Shown here: piece after piece, positions 63,983 to 64,000 of the stretch | How positions within the stretch are numbered: the first letter of the stretch is position 1 | Layout: each line of letters opens with the position of its first letter | DNA from: Shinisaurus crocodilurus | Lineage: Eukaryota; Chordata; Lepidosauria; Squamata; Shinisauridae | Direction: 5' to 3' | DNA length: 64,000 nucleotides | Assembly (NCBI GenBank): GCA_021292165.1 | Contig: CM037877.1 | Coordinates: forward strand, 84,413,691 to 84,477,690 | Notes under the pieces: generated by a model | What the model was told of the DNA's origin: nothing | The model's input: the letters and a program-made list of their open reading frames with translations, nothing else | Databases searched by the model: none | Position numbers and translations under genes: made by a program

Positions 63983-64000
63983 ATGACGGGCGGGAGGGAT
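63983..64000 (+). CDS. Possible start of a host coding sequence, cut by the window end
   Basis: ATG at 63983 (GGCAGCATGA context) opens MTGGRD, which is still open at the last base. Six codons are too few to identify a gene, and the segment could equally be 5' UTR. Confidence 0.2.

Larger units (their letters stand above)
62820..64000 (+). promoter_or_regulatory. CpG-rich promoter-like region of a gene beyond the window
   Basis: CG dinucleotides are frequent from about 62825 to the end, in contrast to the CpG-poor DNA before it, and no transposon is seen here. Two CT runs (63466-63488 and 63746-63784) and a weak TATA-like GATAATATAAATTG (63786-63799) precede GC-rich sequence (GGTGGCGGCGGCGGAGTAGC). 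The layout fits a CpG-island promoter and 5' UTR read to the right. The gene itself cannot be named. Confidence 0.6.

Overview
The window looks like nuclear DNA of a non-avian reptile, most likely a squamate (lizard or snake). I base this on the repeat content: CR1 and CR1/L3-type LINEs, L2-type LINE ends, 5'-truncated L1 elements, an RTE-like and a jockey/I-like LINE, a MIR-type CORE-SINE, a tRNA-Ala-headed SINE, a 5S-rRNA-headed SINE, several hAT and mariner-type non-autonomous DNA transposons, and a Ty1/copia element, a class that is scarce in amniotes. No bacterial-style genes, operons, rRNA operon or CRISPR array are present. Almost every long open frame belongs to a transposable element. 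The only sign of a host gene is a CpG-rich, promoter-like segment at the right edge (about 62.8-64.0 kb), whose gene would continue to the right of the window. Layout: 1-9.6 kb is mostly unique DNA with an L2 end, MIR and 5S SINE copies, a CpG-rich repeat (5.9 kb), a hAT element with a perfect target duplication (6756-7667), a mariner MITE and a foldback element. 9.7-13.0 kb is a decayed CR1/L3-type LINE split by a 5S SINE and by a hAT element whose ends are built of GAGTC-like arrays. 13-21.8 kb is unique DNA with several MITEs. 21.8-28.1 kb is a 5'-truncated L1 (16-bp target duplication) split by a full-length CR1 with both ORFs open. 29.7-32.9 kb is a jockey/I-like LINE split by a second GAGTC-type hAT, next to an L2 end. 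33-35.8 kb is a mosaic of hAT remnants, a CpG-rich module and a third L1 (17-bp target duplication). 39.0-40.6 kb is an RTE-like LINE with a twin-priming inversion (13-bp target duplication). 44.5-51.0 kb is a nearly complete Ty1/copia element split by a CR1 that is itself split by a 5S SINE. 52.5-54.8 kb is a fourth retrotransposon insertion, an L1 (14-bp target duplication) carrying a CpG-rich element and a hAT element. 57.1-59.4 kb holds a 5S SINE, a possible LTR fragment and a third young CR1, which carries a 136-bp segment copied from its own downstream flank. How the parts work together: three SINE families have tails that resemble a LINE family also present here (5S SINE with CR1, tRNA-Ala SINE with CR1/L3, MIR with L2), which fits LINE-driven SINE mobilisation. 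The nested insertions give clear relative ages. L1 predates the CR1 in it, copia predates its CR1, and that CR1 predates its 5S SINE. The full-length CR1 at 22.4-27.0 kb is the one element that could still make both of its proteins.
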